Of a stretch of DNA of 64,000 bases, positions 1 through 8,975 are shown piece by piece. A program made the translations under genes and the position numbers. Every line of letters begins with the position of its first letter. Position 1 is the first letter of the stretch. Below the pieces are notes generated by a model. The model worked only from the letters and a program-made list of their open reading frames with translations, ran no database searches and was not told the origin of the DNA. This DNA is from Cyclobacteriaceae bacterium. Lineage in GTDB: Bacteria; Bacteroidota; Bacteroidia; Cytophagales; Cyclobacteriaceae. The stretch is taken from positions 310,001-374,000 of the forward strand of contig JAEUUF010000026.1 of assembly GCA_016787645.1 (NCBI GenBank), read 5' to 3'.

Positions 1-918
1 GCAAGCGCCGAGAATGGCTGGTTCACAGAACGAAGCGTTCAAATGGCGCTCCAGGGAGTACAGATTCTACTTCAGGGACCACAGCTGAAGTCGTGGGCTG
101 CCTCGTACCCTGAAATCCATTCTCCAAAAACGGTGGGCCTAGCCATGGCCGGTAATATTCCCCTTGTCGGGTTTCATGACTTCCTCTCGGTCCTCGTCGC
201 CGGGCACCGGCTTCGCTACAAGCCTAGTTCAAAAGACACTGTTCTCCTGGATTTTATCCGCAAGAGACTCATTGAGGTTGAGCCTCGATTTGGAGGACTT
301 ATTGAAACTACTGATAGGTTAAATGCCGTCGACGCGGTTATCGCCACCGGAAGCGATAACACATCGAGGTATTTTGAATACTACTTCCGCAACATCCCCC
401 ATATCATCAGAAAAAACCGGGTCTCGTGCGCAGTAATTGAAGGCGACGAACCAACTGCTGAAATTGAGAAGCTTGGAACGGATATTTTCAGCTACTATGG
501 TCTTGGTTGTCGCAACGTGTCCACGGTCTTCGTGCCCCGCGATTACGATCTCACTTTCTTCCTTGACGCCATGAAAGGCTTTGATCATGTTCTCGACAAT
601 CACAAGTATGAAAACAACTATACTTACCAGAAGTCATTACTCATGCTGAACCAGGAAAAATTCCTGGATAACGGGTTCTTGCTCCTGAGGGCCAATAACC
701 GGTTGATCTCCCCCGTTGGAGTCCTTCACTATGTCGTGTACCCTGATTTGGCTGCCCTGAAATCCGAGGTAAGCAGTTATCGGGATCAACTTCAAGTCGT
801 CGTTTCGGCCAATGGCTGGTTTGAAGGGAGTGTTCCTTTTGGAAAAGCCCAATTCCCAGGACTGAATGACTATGCGGACGGCGTGGACACGATGAGGTTT
901 CTGACCGGGTTGAGGTAA
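1..918 (+). CDS. Acyl-CoA reductase (LuxC-like), 5' end cut by window edge
   Basis: The frame is open from the first base. The residues before the first in-frame ATG (position 43) read like the family (NGWFTERSV), so that ATG is internal and the true start lies upstream of the window. About 305 residues are present; the family is usually somewhat longer. LuxC-type enzymes reduce activated fatty acyl groups to aldehydes with NADPH. Visible features are a nucleotide-binding style stretch (VDAVIATGSDN) and a GLGCRNVS segment whose Cys is the likely acyl-accepting residue (inference). It ends at 918, touching the stop of the convergent gene at 919 with no spacer. The family call is from overall resemblance to Bacteroidota acyl-CoA reductases; the physiological substrate is unknown. 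Confidence 0.75.
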   Translation, partial: ASAENGWFTERSVQMALQGVQILLQGPQLKSWAASYPEIHSPKTVGLAMAGNIPLVGFHDFLSVLVAGHRLRYKPSSKDTVLLDFIRKRLIEVEPRFGGLIETTDRLNAVDAVIATGSDNTSRYFEYYFRNIPHIIRKNRVSCAVIEGDEPTAEIEKLGTDIFSYYGLGCRNVSTVFVPRDYDLTFFLDAMKGFDHVLDNHKYENNYTYQKSLLMLNQEKFLDNGFLLLRANNRLISPVGVLHYVVYPDLAALKSEVSSYRDQLQVVVSANGWFEGSVPFGKAQFPGLNDYADGVDTMRFLTGLR

Positions 919-1467
919 TCAGAACTTTGGCTTGAGAATCTCACTCATGATAAAGGCCTTCTTGAAGCCCTGGGGATCGCGGAATTCCTTGAGGATTGAA
1001 TTGACATCCGCCCTACGGGTATCTTTCTCGTAGCCTTTGAATTGTTTGAACCTGACGATGGTATCCTCGAGTTTCACCGTTTCCTCGAGGGACGGGCGGG
1101 CAAAAGCTTCTGCTTTGGCTTGCTCGTAAACCTGGTATATCTGGTCTTCTTTCTGGTAATCCTTCCGGTAGTCAGGAATACGTTCATCGTAGTCTTCGTG
1201 CTGACTCGGGATATCCTCATCATAATCAACTACAACGGGTTCAGATTTTCTGGTCGGGGGTTCCGGGACGGGCTGCTTTGCCCCTTCGATTTCCCGGAGC
1301 AACTCCTCAAAGGTCTTGGGGACGGGCCGAGGAGCCTCCTGCGGCTCCGGCGCTTCCTCTTTGTCGACCGGCCTTTGACGTTGAGGAGGTTGTGGCTCTT
1401 TCTTCTTCCGGGCGAAGAGATAGATCAAACCAATGACGATCCACAATATGACTTTTAAGTCATCCAT
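919..1467 (-). CDS. Small single-pass membrane protein, unknown function
   Basis: 182 residues. One hydrophobic helix lies at about residues 4-19 (ILWIVIGLIYLFA), followed by KKK, which by the positive-inside rule puts the rest in the cytoplasm. The middle is rich in Pro, Glu, Lys and Arg and looks disordered. The last 40 residues (VNSILKEFRDPQGFKKAFIMSEIL) look folded and resemble a short conserved tail seen in other small Bacteroidota proteins. I do not recognise a named family. The gene is convergent with the acyl-CoA reductase (stop codons adjacent) and divergent from smc. A TAnnTTTG box lies only 8 bases before its ATG, which implies a leader of very few bases. The single in-frame ATG leaves no other start nearby. 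Confidence 0.7.
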   Translation of the reverse strand: MDDLKVILWIVIGLIYLFARKKKEPQPPQRQRPVDKEEAPEPQEAPRPVPKTFEELLREIEGAKQPVPEPPTRKSEPVVVDYDEDIPSQHEDYDERIPDYRKDYQKEDQIYQVYEQAKAEAFARPSLEETVKLEDTIVRFKQFKGYEKDTRRADVNSILKEFRDPQGFKKAFIMSEILKPKF

Positions 1468-1475
1468 AGGTAGTC

Positions 1476-1483
1476 CAAAGGTA
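1476..1483 (-). promoter_or_regulatory. -7 box TACCTTTG for the small membrane protein gene
   Basis: On the minus strand the sequence reads TACCTTTG, a perfect match to the Bacteroidota -7 consensus TAnnTTTG. It sits 8 bases before the ATG at 1467. No clear TTG was seen at -33. Confidence 0.5.
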
Positions 1484-1587
1484 CCAATTTATCAGACTTT
1501 TCAGGTTCGTCTTTGAGCTACTTTGCGGCTCAATTAAAGCATTGGTTTAAGTCAAAAATTAGCCCCTTCCTGATTCATATTTCCTTC

Positions 1588-1595
1588 TATCTTTG
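1588..1595 (+). promoter_or_regulatory. -7 box TATCTTTG for smc
   Basis: TATCTTTG matches TAnnTTTG and lies 34 bases before the smc ATG, in the 162-bp divergent spacer. A start about 6 bases downstream would give a leader of about 29 bases. The -33 element is not evident. Confidence 0.5.
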
Positions 1596-1629
1596 CCAAC
1601 TTTATTAGGAACTCAACCACTAGTCAGGA

Positions 1630-4600
1630 ATGCAGCTTTCGAAGTTAGAGATCAAGGGATTCAAGAGTTTTGCCGATAAGATTGTAATCAATTTTGATGA
1701 GGGCGTTACGGGTATTGTCGGGCCTAACGGCTGCGGCAAGTCAAACGTGGTAGATTCCATCCGTTGGGTACTGGGCGAGCAGAAAACCAGCGCTTTGCGC
1801 TCTGAGAAGATGGAGAACATCATCTTCAACGGAACCAACCAGCGGTCACCGCTACAGATGGCAGAGGTCTCGCTGACCATCAATAATACCAAGAACCTCC
1901 TCCCTACTGAATATTCTCAGGTAACCATTACCCGAAGGCTCTATCGCTCCGGCGAAAGTGAGTACCTCCTCAACGGTGTAATGTGCCGTCTTAAAGACAT
2001 CACGAACCTGTTCCTGGATACCGGGGTGGCCTCCAACAGCTACGCCATCATTGAGCTTGGCATGGTGGATGACCTCCTGAATGACCGGGACAACTCCCGT
2101 CGCACCTTGTTTGAAGAGGCCGCCGGCATCAGTAAATTCAAGAAGCGGAAGAAGGAAACACTCAAGAAGTTGGAGGATACCGATGCCGACCTCGAGCGCG
2201 TTGAAGACCTTCTCTTTGAGATCGAGAAGAACATGAAGAGCCTGGAAAAGCAGGCCAAGCAGACAGAATCATATTACCGGGCTAAAGACAACTACAAGGA
2301 TAAGAGCATCCAGCTTGCCAAAGTGGTCGTGAATAAGCATAAGGACAAGTTCAACCAATTGAACAGCCAGATCGAGGCCGAGAATGCACGGAAGGTCTCG
2401 TTGACTACTGAGATAGCCGAGAAAGAAGCCTCCATCGAAAAAGAAAAGGCCGACCTCATATTGAAAGAGAAGGCGCTGGCCACGAGCCAAAAAGCGATCA
2501 ACGACCATGTCGCCACCATCCGCCAGCACGAGAGCGAGAAGCAGATCAACAACGAGCGCCTCCGTTTCCTTAATGATCGCGCCTCTAATCTCCGTGAGCA
2601 GATTGACCAAGACAAGAAAAGCAACGAACGCGCCCACTTTGCCATCAAGAGCCTGCAGGAGGAAGAATTCACTGCCCAGGTTGCTTTGACGGATATCCAG
2701 AGCAAGGCCGAAGTGATCAAGGCCGAGTACGAAGCCCAGCGGCAGACCACCCAGCAACTGCAGTTGGATGTTGACGCCCTGCGTCAGCTGCAGCGCGCCA
2801 AGCAGGAAGAACATTACCAGACCAACAAAGGCCTGGAGATTCGCGAAATACAAATTGCCTCCCTCAAGCAGGAAATTGAGCGCGCCACGTCGGACACCCA
2901 CCAGCGCAGCGAGAGCCTCGTAGAATTTGAGAACAAACTTGTAGTCCTCCAAGACGAAATCAGGGAGAAGAATGCGGCGCTCGATCATATCAAGGAAGAA
3001 GAGAAAGACGTCCTGAGCCGGATCAGTTCGCTGGAGAAGACTATCGAACTCATTCGTGAGGAAATGACTGAAACGGGACGCAAACTGGACGCCCGTCAGA
3101 ATGAATACCAGCTCACCAAGTCGCTCGTGGAAAACCTGGAGGGCTTCCCCGAGGCGATCAAGTTTCTGAAGAAGAAAGTAGACTGGACGCGCAACGCCCC
3201 GCTCCTGTCTGACATCCTCACCTGCCCTGAGGAATACCGCGTGGCCATTGAAAACTACCTCGAGCCCTACCTCAACTATTATATCGTTAATCACGAGGCA
3301 GAAGCTTACGAGGCCATCAACATCCTCAGCGATGCCAGCAAGGGTAAGGCTAACTTCTTTATCCTGGACGCGTTCGAGAAGTTTACCCCACACTCCACCC
3401 AGATTTACTCCAACGCCTACCCGGCAACGCAAGTCATCGAGTTTGACCCGAAGTACAGCAAGCTGATGTCGTTCATTCTCGACCGCGTGTACTTCTTCGA
3501 GGGCGACACCAAACAGATCCCGCAGGATGATGACAACACGTTCATCACCAAGAGTGGCAAATACACCCGTCGCCGGTTCAGCCTGTCCGGTGGGTCAGTA
3601 GGTCTGTTTGAAGGGAAGAAGATTGGACGCGCCAAGAACCTCGAGAAACTCGACAAGGAGATCAAGGAACTCAACCACAAGCTGGAACAGGTTCGCAATT
3701 CCCTGCTCGACCGTCAGCGGGAGCTGGAACGCCTGCGCAATCACAACCTCAAGAACGCCATTGAAGAGGCGCAAAACGCCATCAAACAGGTGAACGATGA
3801 GTTCATCTCGGTAAAGACCAAAAAGGAGCAGTTCGCCGAGATGATCAGCAATGCCGATCTACGCCGCGAAGACATCCTGGAAAAAATTGAGGTGCTTTCC
3901 CGTGAACTGGAGGAACTTAAGCCCCAATCTGAGCGCATCGGCCTGGAGTTGGCTGACTTTGACGCCCGCCTTACCCAATTGGGCGCTGAGCTGACAACTC
4001 AAAATGATCTCCTGGGACAGAAGTCGAACGCGCTGAACGAGCAGAACATATTCTTCCATCAGCAGACCAACCGGGTGAAAAGCCTGGAACAAGAAATACG
4101 GTTCAAACAGGAGGCGGTTGAGCAAACCAATCTGCGGATTGACACCAGTTCATCGGAACTCTCCCACAACGAGAACGAGATTCGGGCTATCATGGAGTCG
4201 ACGCACTCCGGCGATGAAGAACTGATCCGACTCTACGCGCGGAAAGATGAGATGGAAAAGGAAGTGAACGCTGCCGAGCAAGCTTACTATGCCGCACGCG
4301 GTGTGATCGACCAGGTCGACAAGGATCTCCGTGGCGTGCAGCATCAGCGCGAGAACATCGATACCATTCTCATGCAGCTCCAGCAGGAACTGGGCGAGAG
4401 CAAACTTGAGCTCAATTCCATCAAAGAGCGCCTTTCGGTTGAGTTCAACGTCGCGGTAGATGACATTATGACCCAGATGAGTGCCGAAGAGAGCCTGGCG
4501 CTGGCCACTGAGGATGAAGAAAAACTCCGCCAGGACGTAGCACGAATACGAGAACGCATTGACACCATGGGCCCCATCAACCCGATGGCCATGGAGGCCT

Positions 4601-5172
4601 ACAACGAGATTAAGGAGCGCAATGATTTTATTCTGGCGCAGAAAGATGACCTGGTGAAAGCCAAGGAGTCGCTGTTCAGCACCATCAGCGAGATTGAAGG
4701 AGTGGCCAGCCAGACCTTCATGGATGCCTTCCAGAAAATCAAAGAGCACTTTGTATCGGTGTTCCGCTCACTCTTCAACGAGGGAGACGATTGCGATCTG
4801 AAACTGGTCGATCCGTCACGACCCCTGGAGTCGGACATCGATATCATCGCCAAGCCCAAAGGCAAGCGACCGCTGACTATCAACCAGCTCAGCGGCGGAG
4901 AGAAGACATTGACGGCAACTGCCCTCCTCTTCTCGATGTACCTGTTGAAACCCGCGCCGTTCTGTATTTTCGACGAGGTTGACGCCCCGCTTGATGACGC
5001 TAACATCGACAAGTTCAATGACATCATTCGCAGCTTCAGCAAGGATTCCCAGTTCATCATTGTCACGCACAACAAGCGCACGATGACCACAACGGATGTC
5101 ATCTACGGGGTGACGATGGTGGAGAAGGGAATATCCAGGGTGGTTCCTGTGGATATGAGGGAACTGGCTTGA
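1630..5172 (+). CDS. smc: Chromosome segregation protein SMC
   Basis: 1180 residues, normal for bacterial SMC, the ATPase that with ScpA/ScpB compacts and separates sister chromosomes. The N-terminal head has Walker A GPNGCGKS at 31-38 followed by the Q-loop region (RWVLGEQ). Two long coiled-coil arms (about 170-500 and 670-1000) flank a hinge at about 510-660. The C-terminal head has the ABC signature LSGGEKT near residue 1087 and Walker B FCIFDEVDAP near 1111, with a D-loop and a terminal THNK switch region. No truncation or frameshift is visible. It appears to be transcribed alone: a promoter lies upstream and a 172-bp repeat-rich spacer follows. The first ATG after the promoter begins MQLSKLEIKGFKSF, the standard SMC start. 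Confidence 0.98.
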   Translation: MQLSKLEIKGFKSFADKIVINFDEGVTGIVGPNGCGKSNVVDSIRWVLGEQKTSALRSEKMENIIFNGTNQRSPLQMAEVSLTINNTKNLLPTEYSQVTITRRLYRSGESEYLLNGVMCRLKDITNLFLDTGVASNSYAIIELGMVDDLLNDRDNSRRTLFEEAAGISKFKKRKKETLKKLEDTDADLERVEDLLFEIEKNMKSLEKQAKQTESYYRAKDNYKDKSIQLAKVVVNKHKDKFNQLNSQIEAENARKVSLTTEIAEKEASIEKEKADLILKEKALATSQKAINDHVATIRQHESEKQINNERLRFLNDRASNLREQIDQDKKSNERAHFAIKSLQEEEFTAQVALTDIQSKAEVIKAEYEAQRQTTQQLQLDVDALRQLQRAKQEEHYQTNKGLEIREIQIASLKQEIERATSDTHQRSESLVEFENKLVVLQDEIREKNAALDHIKEEEKDVLSRISSLEKTIELIREEMTETGRKLDARQNEYQLTKSLVENLEGFPEAIKFLKKKVDWTRNAPLLSDILTCPEEYRVAIENYLEPYLNYYIVNHEAEAYEAINILSDASKGKANFFILDAFEKFTPHSTQIYSNAYPATQVIEFDPKYSKLMSFILDRVYFFEGDTKQIPQDDDNTFITKSGKYTRRRFSLSGGSVGLFEGKKIGRAKNLEKLDKEIKELNHKLEQVRNSLLDRQRELERLRNHNLKNAIEEAQNAIKQVNDEFISVKTKKEQFAEMISNADLRREDILEKIEVLSRELEELKPQSERIGLELADFDARLTQLGAELTTQNDLLGQKSNALNEQNIFFHQQTNRVKSLEQEIRFKQEAVEQTNLRIDTSSSELSHNENEIRAIMESTHSGDEELIRLYARKDEMEKEVNAAEQAYYAARGVIDQVDKDLRGVQHQRENIDTILMQLQQELGESKLELNSIKERLSVEFNVAVDDIMTQMSAEESLALATEDEEKLRQDVARIRERIDTMGPINPMAMEAYNEIKERNDFILAQKDDLVKAKESLFSTISEIEGVASQTFMDAFQKIKEHFVSVFRSLFNEGDDCDLKLVDPSRPLESDIDIIAKPKGKRPLTINQLSGGEKTLTATALLFSMYLLKPAPFCIFDEVDAPLDDANIDKFNDIIRSFSKDSQFIIVTHNKRTMTTTDVIYGVTMVEKGISRVVPVDMRELA

Positions 5173-5177
5173 CCGGA

Positions 5178-5247
5178 CGGTGAACAGTAACCGGTGATCG
5201 GTGAACTGTGAACAGTAAACGGTAATCGGTGATCGGTAGTCGGTGCA
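5178..5247. repeat. Heptanucleotide array, 10 units, consensus CRGTRAN
   Basis: Ten consecutive 7-bp units follow smc directly: CGGTGAA, CAGTAAC, CGGTGAT, CGGTGAA, CTGTGAA, CAGTAAA, CGGTAAT, CGGTGAT, CGGTAGT, CGGTGCA. Units vary but the period never slips. The same consensus recurs at 8536, 28003 and 62770. Confidence 0.85.
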
Positions 5248-5314
5248 TGGCCGATGCGTAGTGCCGTCTCATAGCTTAGCTACTCAAGGCAGGAAATATA
5301 GATAGGATACTCAA

Positions 5315-5342
5315 CTAGCCTCTAGTCACTAGCCACAAGCCA
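5315..5342. repeat. Heptanucleotide array, 4 units, consensus CTAGCCA
   Basis: Units CTAGCCT, CTAGTCA, CTAGCCA, CAAGCCA run up to the ATG at 5345. The next 7 bp in phase (CTATGGT) contain that start codon, so the array occupies the whole ribosome-binding region. The sequence differs from the smc-side array but has the same period. Confidence 0.7.
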
Positions 5343-5344
5343 CT

Positions 5345-5788
5345 ATGGTCGCACTATTCAGGGACATCTTCGCCTATCATCACCACTTCAATCAGAAGCT
5401 GATTGACGAACTAAAGAAACATGAGGCCGTGCTGCCGGCGCGGACCATACCGTTGTTCGCGCACGTGATCAATGCCCATCAAATATGGAATGCCCGGATT
5501 CTTGGGCTTGCGGAGTTTGGGGTACAGCAGCTACACCAGCTGGCCGATATGGCGCAACTGGATGAGACTAACTACCTGGCTACCCAGAAGATCCTGGACT
5601 CTGTTGACCTGGAGAAGACCATTACCTACAAGACTTCGAAGGGCCAACCCTACACCAACCTAGTACGTGACATCCTGTTCCACGCGGCCAACCACACCAC
5701 TCACCACCGAGGTCAAATAATTTCCGATTTCCGCCAGTCAGGGATTCAACCGCTGGTGACGGATTACATCTTCTATAAGAGAGGGTAG
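5345..5788 (+). CDS. DinB-like metal-binding four-helix protein
   Basis: 147 residues, the usual size for the DinB/YfiT superfamily, small four-helix-bundle proteins that bind a divalent metal. Many act as thiol-dependent transferases; the substrate here cannot be read from sequence. Candidate metal ligands are His45 in NAHQIWN and the His cluster HAANHTTHHRGQ at 113-124, typical of DinB proteins. There is no signal peptide, so it is probably cytoplasmic. The gene is flanked by repeat arrays on both sides and faces the first permease gene. No Shine-Dalgarno or TAnnTTTG box was found, and the leader next to the ATG is a 7-bp repeat array. Confidence 0.85.
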   Translation: MVALFRDIFAYHHHFNQKLIDELKKHEAVLPARTIPLFAHVINAHQIWNARILGLAEFGVQQLHQLADMAQLDETNYLATQKILDSVDLEKTITYKTSKGQPYTNLVRDILFHAANHTTHHRGQIISDFRQSGIQPLVTDYIFYKRG

Positions 5789-5795
5789 CTTAGGC

Positions 5796-5823
5796 GGGGC
5801 GCTGGGCGCTTGGTGCCAGGCGC
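5796..5823. repeat. Heptanucleotide array, 4 GC-rich units; also a hairpin
   Basis: Units GGGGCGC, TGGGCGC, TTGGTGC, CAGGCGC lie between the convergent dinB-like gene and the permease. Bases 5806-5823 can also fold into an 8-bp stem (GCGCTTGG with CCAGGCGC, one G-U pair). It could act as a weak bidirectional stop, but there is no U-tract. Confidence 0.6.
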
Positions 5824-5861
5824 TGGCTTTAAGGAGGAATTAGCAACCGACGTTTGGCATC

Positions 5862-8531
5862 CTACTCGTATTTCAACGTATCCGCGGGATTAGACAACGC
5901 CACCTTGATGGCATGATAGCTAACAGTCACCAACGCCAGAACCAAACCTACCAGGACACTTACCGCAAAGAGCTCCCACCCGATGGTAATCTTGGCATAG
6001 AAATCCTTCAGGAATAGGTTAGTGATCACGTACCACGACAACGGCGCGGCGATGATGAAGGCCAGCAGGGAAAGCCAGACAAACTGCCGGTTGAGCAGAA
6101 TGAAGATATTGATCAACTCTGCTCCCATCACCTTGCGGATGCCGATCTCCTTCGTGCGGTTCACGGCATTGATGCCAGACAGGCCGAATAGCCCAAGGCA
6201 TGAAATGAGCACAGCAAAGGCAGTAGCCAATCCCATGATGCTCATCCAATGTTGGTATGACTTATACTGTTTGGCCACGTTGTCGTCGAGAAAACTGTAG
6301 TCGTAGGGACGGTCCGGATAGAGTTCCTTCCAGATCTTGCTGATTTTTTCCATTGTACCCGGAACGTTGCCGGGCGCTATCTTCACCAACATGGTGATGA
6401 GATGACCGGTGGCTTCTTTGTTCATGCTGAGGAACATCGGCTCCACGGCAGATTCCAAGGAGCGAAAATTGTAATCCCGGGTCACGCCGATGATGCGCGA
6501 GCCCTTGCTGAGGGAATCCTCCTCCCAATTCAGGTACTCGTTTAGAGGGTCCTTCCATTTCATATCCTTCACCAGCGCTTCGTTGACGATCAACGCATTA
6601 CTGTCACTGGCAATGGCCGGATCAAAGTTGCGGCCCATGGCGAGTTCAATGCCAAGCGTAGGGATATACTGAGGATCAACGGCATACACGTATGCTGATT
6701 TCTGTTCGCCGTCTACCTTATAACCGTATCGTGACCAACCTTCGTTGAATGACGAGCTTGTCCCGGCCACCGAAACAATGTCGTTTTCCTGGGCGAGCCG
6801 TGAACGAAACTGTTCCACCGTGCGGTCGGATTCCTCATTCCATCCTTTCTGGGTTGGGATCACCACGATCTGCTCCTTGTTGTAGCCCAGGTCCTTGGTG
6901 GTCACGTACATCATCTGCCGGTACATAATGACACTGCTGATGATCAGGAACGAAGAAAGTGCAAACTGAAGGACCACCAACGGCTTGGCGAAGCCAGCAT
7001 GCAGCCTCGAGGTGAATCCCCCCTTCAACACCTGGACAGGCCGGAAACCGGAAAGGAACAACGCCGGGTAGCTTCCGGCGATAATTCCGACCACCAAAGT
7101 GATGCCGAAGGTCACACCCAGCAGGGAAATCCAATCGCCTTGGAGGAGATCAATTTCCTTTCCGGTGAAACCATTGAATGAGGGTAGGAATAGGACCACC
7201 AGGCCAAGGCCAATGATCATGGAGATTAATGCCAGCAGGATGGATTCAAAGCCGAACTGGTATACCAATTGGTTCTTCTGGGCTCCCACCACTTTGCGTA
7301 TGCCCACTTCGGTGCGGCGGGCGGCCGATGTAGTGAGGGCCAGCGAGATGTAGTTGATGCAGGCAATAATGAGGATAAGAATGGCGATGGCACCCAGGAT
7401 AAGTGAATATTGCGCGTCGCTCACTTTATGCCACCCGATTTCCTTTTTGAGGTGGATTTCCGTGATCCGGGTGAATTCCAGTTCAAACATATTCACGTCA
7501 TCAGGGATCGGTACGGTAGACCGCTTGCGCCACTTCTCCAGGCGGTCCCCCATGTGCTTGTCCACCATCTTGGCCAGGTTGCTCTTGAAAGTCTCCAGGT
7601 TGACATTCTGGCCAAGCTGCACGAAGGTGGGTGTATTGAAATTACCCCAATTGTCTACGTTACGGTCATAGTAGGGACGGTTCTCCTGCGGGAGCAGGAT
7701 CTCGAAGCTAAGGCTGGAATTTGCGGGAGGCGCTTCGATCACTCCGGCGATGGTGAAAGATTTCTCCCCCTCATCGTCGATAAGGACGGTTTTCCCAACC
7801 GGGTCTTCATCTCCGAAATACTTTTTGGCAATATTCAGGGTAATAACAGCGTCGGATTTGTTCTGGAAGAGTTTATCGGGATTACCTGAAATCAATCGGA
7901 AAGAAAACATTTTGAAGAAATCAGCATCCGCATAAGAGAGCTTTTCCGTGAAGACCTTATCCTGGTACCGGAAGATGCCCCGGCTGTCAGGGTTGAAACG
8001 CGTGGCATACTCTACTTCGGCAAGATCATCTTTCATTGCCTTCATCAGGCCCGTTTGCAGCCACGCCGACCGGCTGTATGGATTCTTCGGATCCTGCTGC
8101 CAGGTATCGTAGCTCTTTTCTTCCATGCGGAAGATGCGATCCTTGTTCGCATGAAACTGATCAAAGCTCTTCTCGTCCTCAATGAACAGGTAAATGAGTG
8201 TGCAGAAGGCAATGCCAATGCTTAGTCCAAAGGCATTGATGAACGAGTAGAGCTTTTGCTTGCGGATGTTGCGCGAGGCTACTTTGACGTAGTTGCTGAT
8301 CATAGCAGGGCGATTAAATGGGTTTGAAATCTTGTTCCTGAGGATAATGGATGGTCGGAAGAAACGGAGTACATGCCAGGCAAACTTTACCCGGGCCGAC
8401 CGTACTGTGTACTGACGAATCCGAAGATCCTCTTCAAATTGCTCTACCAGGTCCCCTTCAATGGCCTCCACCAAATGGTCCGGGCAGAACCAGTGGAGGA
8501 AGTGTATGGCCCAGGTGGGGGGTTGGTGCAT
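5862..8531 (-). CDS. FtsX/MacB-type orphan permease with N-terminal prefix domain
   Basis: 889 residues. Residues 1-76 are a soluble extension (WAIHFLHWFCPDHL...EAIEGDLVEQFEED) resembling 'permease prefix domain 2'. From Met77 the protein reads like its neighbours: TM1, a MacB-like periplasmic domain, a three-helix FtsX domain, a second periplasmic domain and a second FtsX domain. The cytoplasmic coupling motif occurs twice, near 410 (EVGIRKVVGA) and 795 (EIGIRKVMGA). The C-terminus ends NPADTLKYE, a motif shared by the cluster. Proteins of this ADOP-like kind occur without a dedicated ATPase gene, as here. PadR pairing with prefix-domain permeases is a recurrent arrangement. The gene lies 50 bp after padR on the same strand and is probably co-transcribed with it. 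Cargo unknown. Confidence 0.9.
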   Translation of the reverse strand: MHQPPTWAIHFLHWFCPDHLVEAIEGDLVEQFEEDLRIRQYTVRSARVKFAWHVLRFFRPSIILRNKISNPFNRPAMISNYVKVASRNIRKQKLYSFINAFGLSIGIAFCTLIYLFIEDEKSFDQFHANKDRIFRMEEKSYDTWQQDPKNPYSRSAWLQTGLMKAMKDDLAEVEYATRFNPDSRGIFRYQDKVFTEKLSYADADFFKMFSFRLISGNPDKLFQNKSDAVITLNIAKKYFGDEDPVGKTVLIDDEGEKSFTIAGVIEAPPANSSLSFEILLPQENRPYYDRNVDNWGNFNTPTFVQLGQNVNLETFKSNLAKMVDKHMGDRLEKWRKRSTVPIPDDVNMFELEFTRITEIHLKKEIGWHKVSDAQYSLILGAIAILILIIACINYISLALTTSAARRTEVGIRKVVGAQKNQLVYQFGFESILLALISMIIGLGLVVLFLPSFNGFTGKEIDLLQGDWISLLGVTFGITLVVGIIAGSYPALFLSGFRPVQVLKGGFTSRLHAGFAKPLVVLQFALSSFLIISSVIMYRQMMYVTTKDLGYNKEQIVVIPTQKGWNEESDRTVEQFRSRLAQENDIVSVAGTSSSFNEGWSRYGYKVDGEQKSAYVYAVDPQYIPTLGIELAMGRNFDPAIASDSNALIVNEALVKDMKWKDPLNEYLNWEEDSLSKGSRIIGVTRDYNFRSLESAVEPMFLSMNKEATGHLITMLVKIAPGNVPGTMEKISKIWKELYPDRPYDYSFLDDNVAKQYKSYQHWMSIMGLATAFAVLISCLGLFGLSGINAVNRTKEIGIRKVMGAELINIFILLNRQFVWLSLLAFIIAAPLSWYVITNLFLKDFYAKITIGWELFAVSVLVGLVLALVTVSYHAIKVALSNPADTLKYE

Positions 8532-8535
8532 AGAT

Positions 8536-8577
8536 CGGTAATCAGTAATCAGTAATCAGTAATCAGTAATCGGTGAA
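8536..8577. repeat. Heptanucleotide array, 6 units, consensus CAGTAAT
   Basis: Six in-phase 7-bp units (CGGTAAT, four CAGTAAT, CGGTGAA) fill the gap between padR and the permease start. It ends 4 bp from the permease ATG, so it covers the ribosome-binding region. Same family as the array after smc. Confidence 0.85.
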
Positions 8578-8581
8578 TGGT

Positions 8582-8911
8582 TCAATAGTTGAATTTTAGT
8601 TGGGGAATGAGTTTCCAAAGGTCTATACGGGCTTCTTTCATGGAACGAAGCGTTGCGAGGCCGGCGTTGGTAACCTGGTACATCCGTTTCCTTCGCCCTC
8701 CTCTTGCATTCGTGGCACCTCCCATCCGCGATCGCACTAGCCCTTTGTCTTCCAGCCGGTATAGAGTAACATGCACGGCACTGAGATTGACCTCCCGACC
8801 CAGGCGCTTTCGTACTTCCTCAACAATGGCGTTGCCGTACGACTCCTCCTGCAGGATGCCCACCATGGTCAATACCAGCTCCTCAAATTCACCGAGGTAT
8901 TCCTTACTCAT
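8582..8911 (-). CDS. PadR-family transcriptional regulator
   Basis: 109 residues from the start chosen here. It begins MSKEYLGEFEELVLTMV, the typical opening of the short PadR subfamily, followed by a winged helix-turn-helix (YGNAIVEEVRKRLGREV, AVHVTLYRLEDKGLV) and a wing with RRKRMYQVT. PadR proteins are dimeric repressors, often released by small molecules. An upstream in-frame ATG at 8938 is rejected because a TATATTTG -7 box overlaps it (8936-8943), placing the transcript start near 8930. The adjacent downstream gene is a prefix-domain permease, the usual PadR target, so the two likely form an autoregulated unit. Confidence 0.9.
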   Translation of the reverse strand: MSKEYLGEFEELVLTMVGILQEESYGNAIVEEVRKRLGREVNLSAVHVTLYRLEDKGLVRSRMGGATNARGGRRKRMYQVTNAGLATLRSMKEARIDLWKLIPQLKFNY

Positions 8912-8913
8912 AC

Positions 8914-8945
8914 TATTTGTATATGTTTTGTAAAACAAATATACA
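8914..8945. promoter_or_regulatory. Probable PadR operator overlapping the -7 box
   Basis: An imperfect inverted repeat is centred on GTTTT-GT-AAAAC (8925-8936), with AT-rich arms that pair at most outer positions. It overlaps the minus-strand -7 box TATATTTG (8936-8943) and the expected transcription start. PadR operators are AT-rich dyads that overlap their own promoters, which fits; binding itself is inferred. Confidence 0.5.
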
Positions 8946-8975
8946 GTATTGATGGCTCTTCATAAATAACCTGAA

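Noticed and set aside
2269-3432. Long minus-strand open frame opposite smc
   Set aside because: It mirrors the codon bias of smc, lacks any family motif and would need the essential smc gene to encode two proteins. Similar mirror frames lie opposite fsa/ftsE-like (27306-28247), PorP (32345-33265) and pyrG (55781-56599).
5806-5823. Hairpin between dinB-like and permease genes as a terminator
   Set aside because: No T-run follows on either strand, and the sequence is explained by the 7-bp GC-rich array.
8912-8938. Upstream ATG for padR adding nine residues
   Set aside because: The -7 box overlaps this codon, so it would not be in the transcript; the family also starts at MSKEYLGEFEE.
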